From: Anaeromyxobacter paludicola
GTDB taxonomy: Bacteria > Myxococcota > Myxococcia > Myxococcales > Anaeromyxobacteraceae
Assembly (NCBI RefSeq): GCF_023169965.1
Contig: NZ_AP025592.1
Location: 1,116,001-1,180,000, forward strand
Reading direction: 5' to 3'
DNA: 64,000 nucleotides
The notes beneath the pieces were generated by a model. The model searched no databases and had not been told where the DNA came from. It saw only the letters and a list, made by a program, of their open reading frames with translations. Shown here piece by piece: positions 62,170 through 64,000 of this stretch (positions are counted from its first letter, which is position 1; each line of letters starts with the position of its first letter). The position numbers and the translations under genes were made by a program.

Positions 62170-62185
62170 AGCAACTCGCTTGCCA
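62170..62185 (-). promoter_or_regulatory. sigma54 -24/-12 promoter for the hemerythrin-NO reductase operon
   Basis: Read leftward: TGGCAAG-CGAG-TTGCT, with exact GG-N10-GC spacing and only one departure (AAG for ACG) from the TGGCACG-N4-TTGCW consensus. It points at the hemerythrin/NO reductase operon and is divergent from a sigma54 activator, the standard enhancer-binding arrangement. Transcription would start near 62158-62160. Confidence 0.8.
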
Positions 62186-62238
62186 AGCAGCCAACCTCCC
62201 GGAATTCCAGTCGTTGACCTGCGTGCGCGCGATCGCCC

Positions 62239-62296
62239 CACCGCCTTTTCGGTGGAAGGCGCACCGACATTCGGGTGCGACACCGAAATTCCGGTG
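62239..62296. promoter_or_regulatory. three 16-bp palindromes, likely activator binding sites
   Basis: CACCG-N6-CGGTG occurs at 62239-62254 and 62281-62296, and CACCG-N6-GGGTG at 62262-62277. Spacings start to start are 23 and 19 bp, near two helical turns. They lie 54-127 bp upstream of the sigma54 promoter, the normal place for an enhancer. Three sites is the number NorR uses in E. coli, but the sequence differs from the E. coli GT-N7-AC core. Confidence 0.75.
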
Positions 62297-62310
62297 CGGA
62301 TCGCGATGTT

Positions 62311-62339
62311 TTGACAAGGCCACCCGCATTTCGTTAGTC
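62311..62339 (+). promoter_or_regulatory. weak sigma70-like promoter for the norR-like gene
   Basis: TTGACA at 62311-62316, then a 17-bp spacer and TTAGTC at 62334-62339. The -35 is perfect, the -10 poor. The start would fall just before the ATG at 62348. It sits immediately beside the palindromes, so the activator could repress its own gene. Confidence 0.4.
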
Positions 62340-62347
62340 CCGATCCG

Positions 62348-63913
<1,566 letters not shown>

Positions 63914-63932
63914 CGAGCGGCGCGGCCCGGCC

Positions 63933-64000
63933 TCAGTCCTCGTCCTCCTTCACCTGCTGGGCGAGGTAGTTCTGCGCGCCCACCTGGTCGATGAGCGTGA
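63933..64000 (-). CDS. bacterioferritin-like C-terminus (5' end outside window)
   Basis: Only the last 22 codons are in the window; read leftward they end [21 protein letters not shown] and stop. This pattern matches the end of bacterioferritin's last helix (LIDxxGxQNYLxxQ). Converges with the norR-like gene, 19 bp away. Iron storage near an NO-stress cluster is a sensible neighbour, but the identification rests on this short end only. Confidence 0.6.
   Translation of the reverse strand, partial: TLIDQVGAQNYLAQQVKEDED

Overview
The window is one strand-switching block of very GC-rich bacterial chromosome. It has dense coding, short intergenic gaps and many GTG/TTG starts and 4-bp stop/start overlaps. 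Gene content suggests a facultatively anaerobic, respiratory deltaproteobacterium-like organism, most likely Myxococcota and Anaeromyxobacter-like. The clues are multiheme c-type cytochromes, a class II photolyase, sigma54 control and a nitric-oxide cluster. This placement is inference from content; no rRNA or other phylogenetic marker is present. I saw no tRNA, rRNA, CRISPR array, insertion sequence, integrase or prophage gene, and no gap over 300 bp without a gene.

Layout. 1-3.3 kb: the end of a 3-hydroxybutyrate dehydrogenase-like SDR, then a three-gene quinone/periplasm electron-transfer cassette (tetraheme cytochrome c, Tat-exported four-cluster ferredoxin, NrfD-like membrane subunit). 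3.35-4.3 kb: an aldo/keto reductase. 4.6-12 kb: a Cus-type copper/silver efflux operon (outer-membrane factor, adaptor, RND pump) followed by two small cupredoxin-fold proteins. 12.2-13.2 kb: thiol peroxidase and a monoheme cytochrome c. 13.3-28.2 kb: housekeeping and transport genes (Kef-type antiporter, WYL protein, hemolysin III, pirin, PLP enzyme, DEAD-box helicase, DTW enzyme, hydrolase, RNase H, quinone oxidoreductase, response regulator, ClC channel, MFS carrier). 28.3-35 kb: aminopeptidase N and SbcCD. 35.2-37.4 kb: an EF-hand-like membrane protein of unknown function. 37.5-43.9 kb: ergothioneine genes egtB/egtD, an epimerase-DUF2867 protein, class II photolyase and a secreted hydrolase. 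44-45.8 kb: a membrane-embedded MutS-family ATPase.

45.8-55.8 kb is a complete-looking [NiFe]-hydrogenase locus of the actinobacterial/high-affinity type (group 1h). A leftward hypC-hypD-SIS isomerase-hypE operon diverges from a rightward operon for the small and large subunits, an 81-aa protein, a NifU-like protein with a degenerate Cys motif, a DUF5947-like Cys-rich protein, a 432-aa protein, the C-terminal maturation protease and a 47-aa single-pass membrane peptide. hypA, hypB and hypF are not in the window.

55.8-64 kb is a nitrogen-oxide stress region. A leftward operon encodes a hemerythrin, a quinol-type NO reductase and an octaheme hydroxylamine-oxidoreductase-family cytochrome, followed by a second hemerythrin and a SEC-C methionine aminopeptidase. 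It diverges from a NorR-like sigma54 activator. The 191-bp gap between them holds a good -24/-12 promoter and three matching 16-bp palindromes (CACCG-N6-CGGTG). The window ends in the C-terminus of a bacterioferritin-like gene.

The observations most worth following are the NO/hydroxylamine module with its three-palindrome enhancer, the group 1h hydrogenase accessory set, a GTRACC-N5-GGTYAC palindrome shared by two copper-related promoters, a cytochrome mRNA whose ribosome-binding site lies in a strong hairpin, a membrane MutS, and a 24-bp duplication that separates two convergent stop codons.
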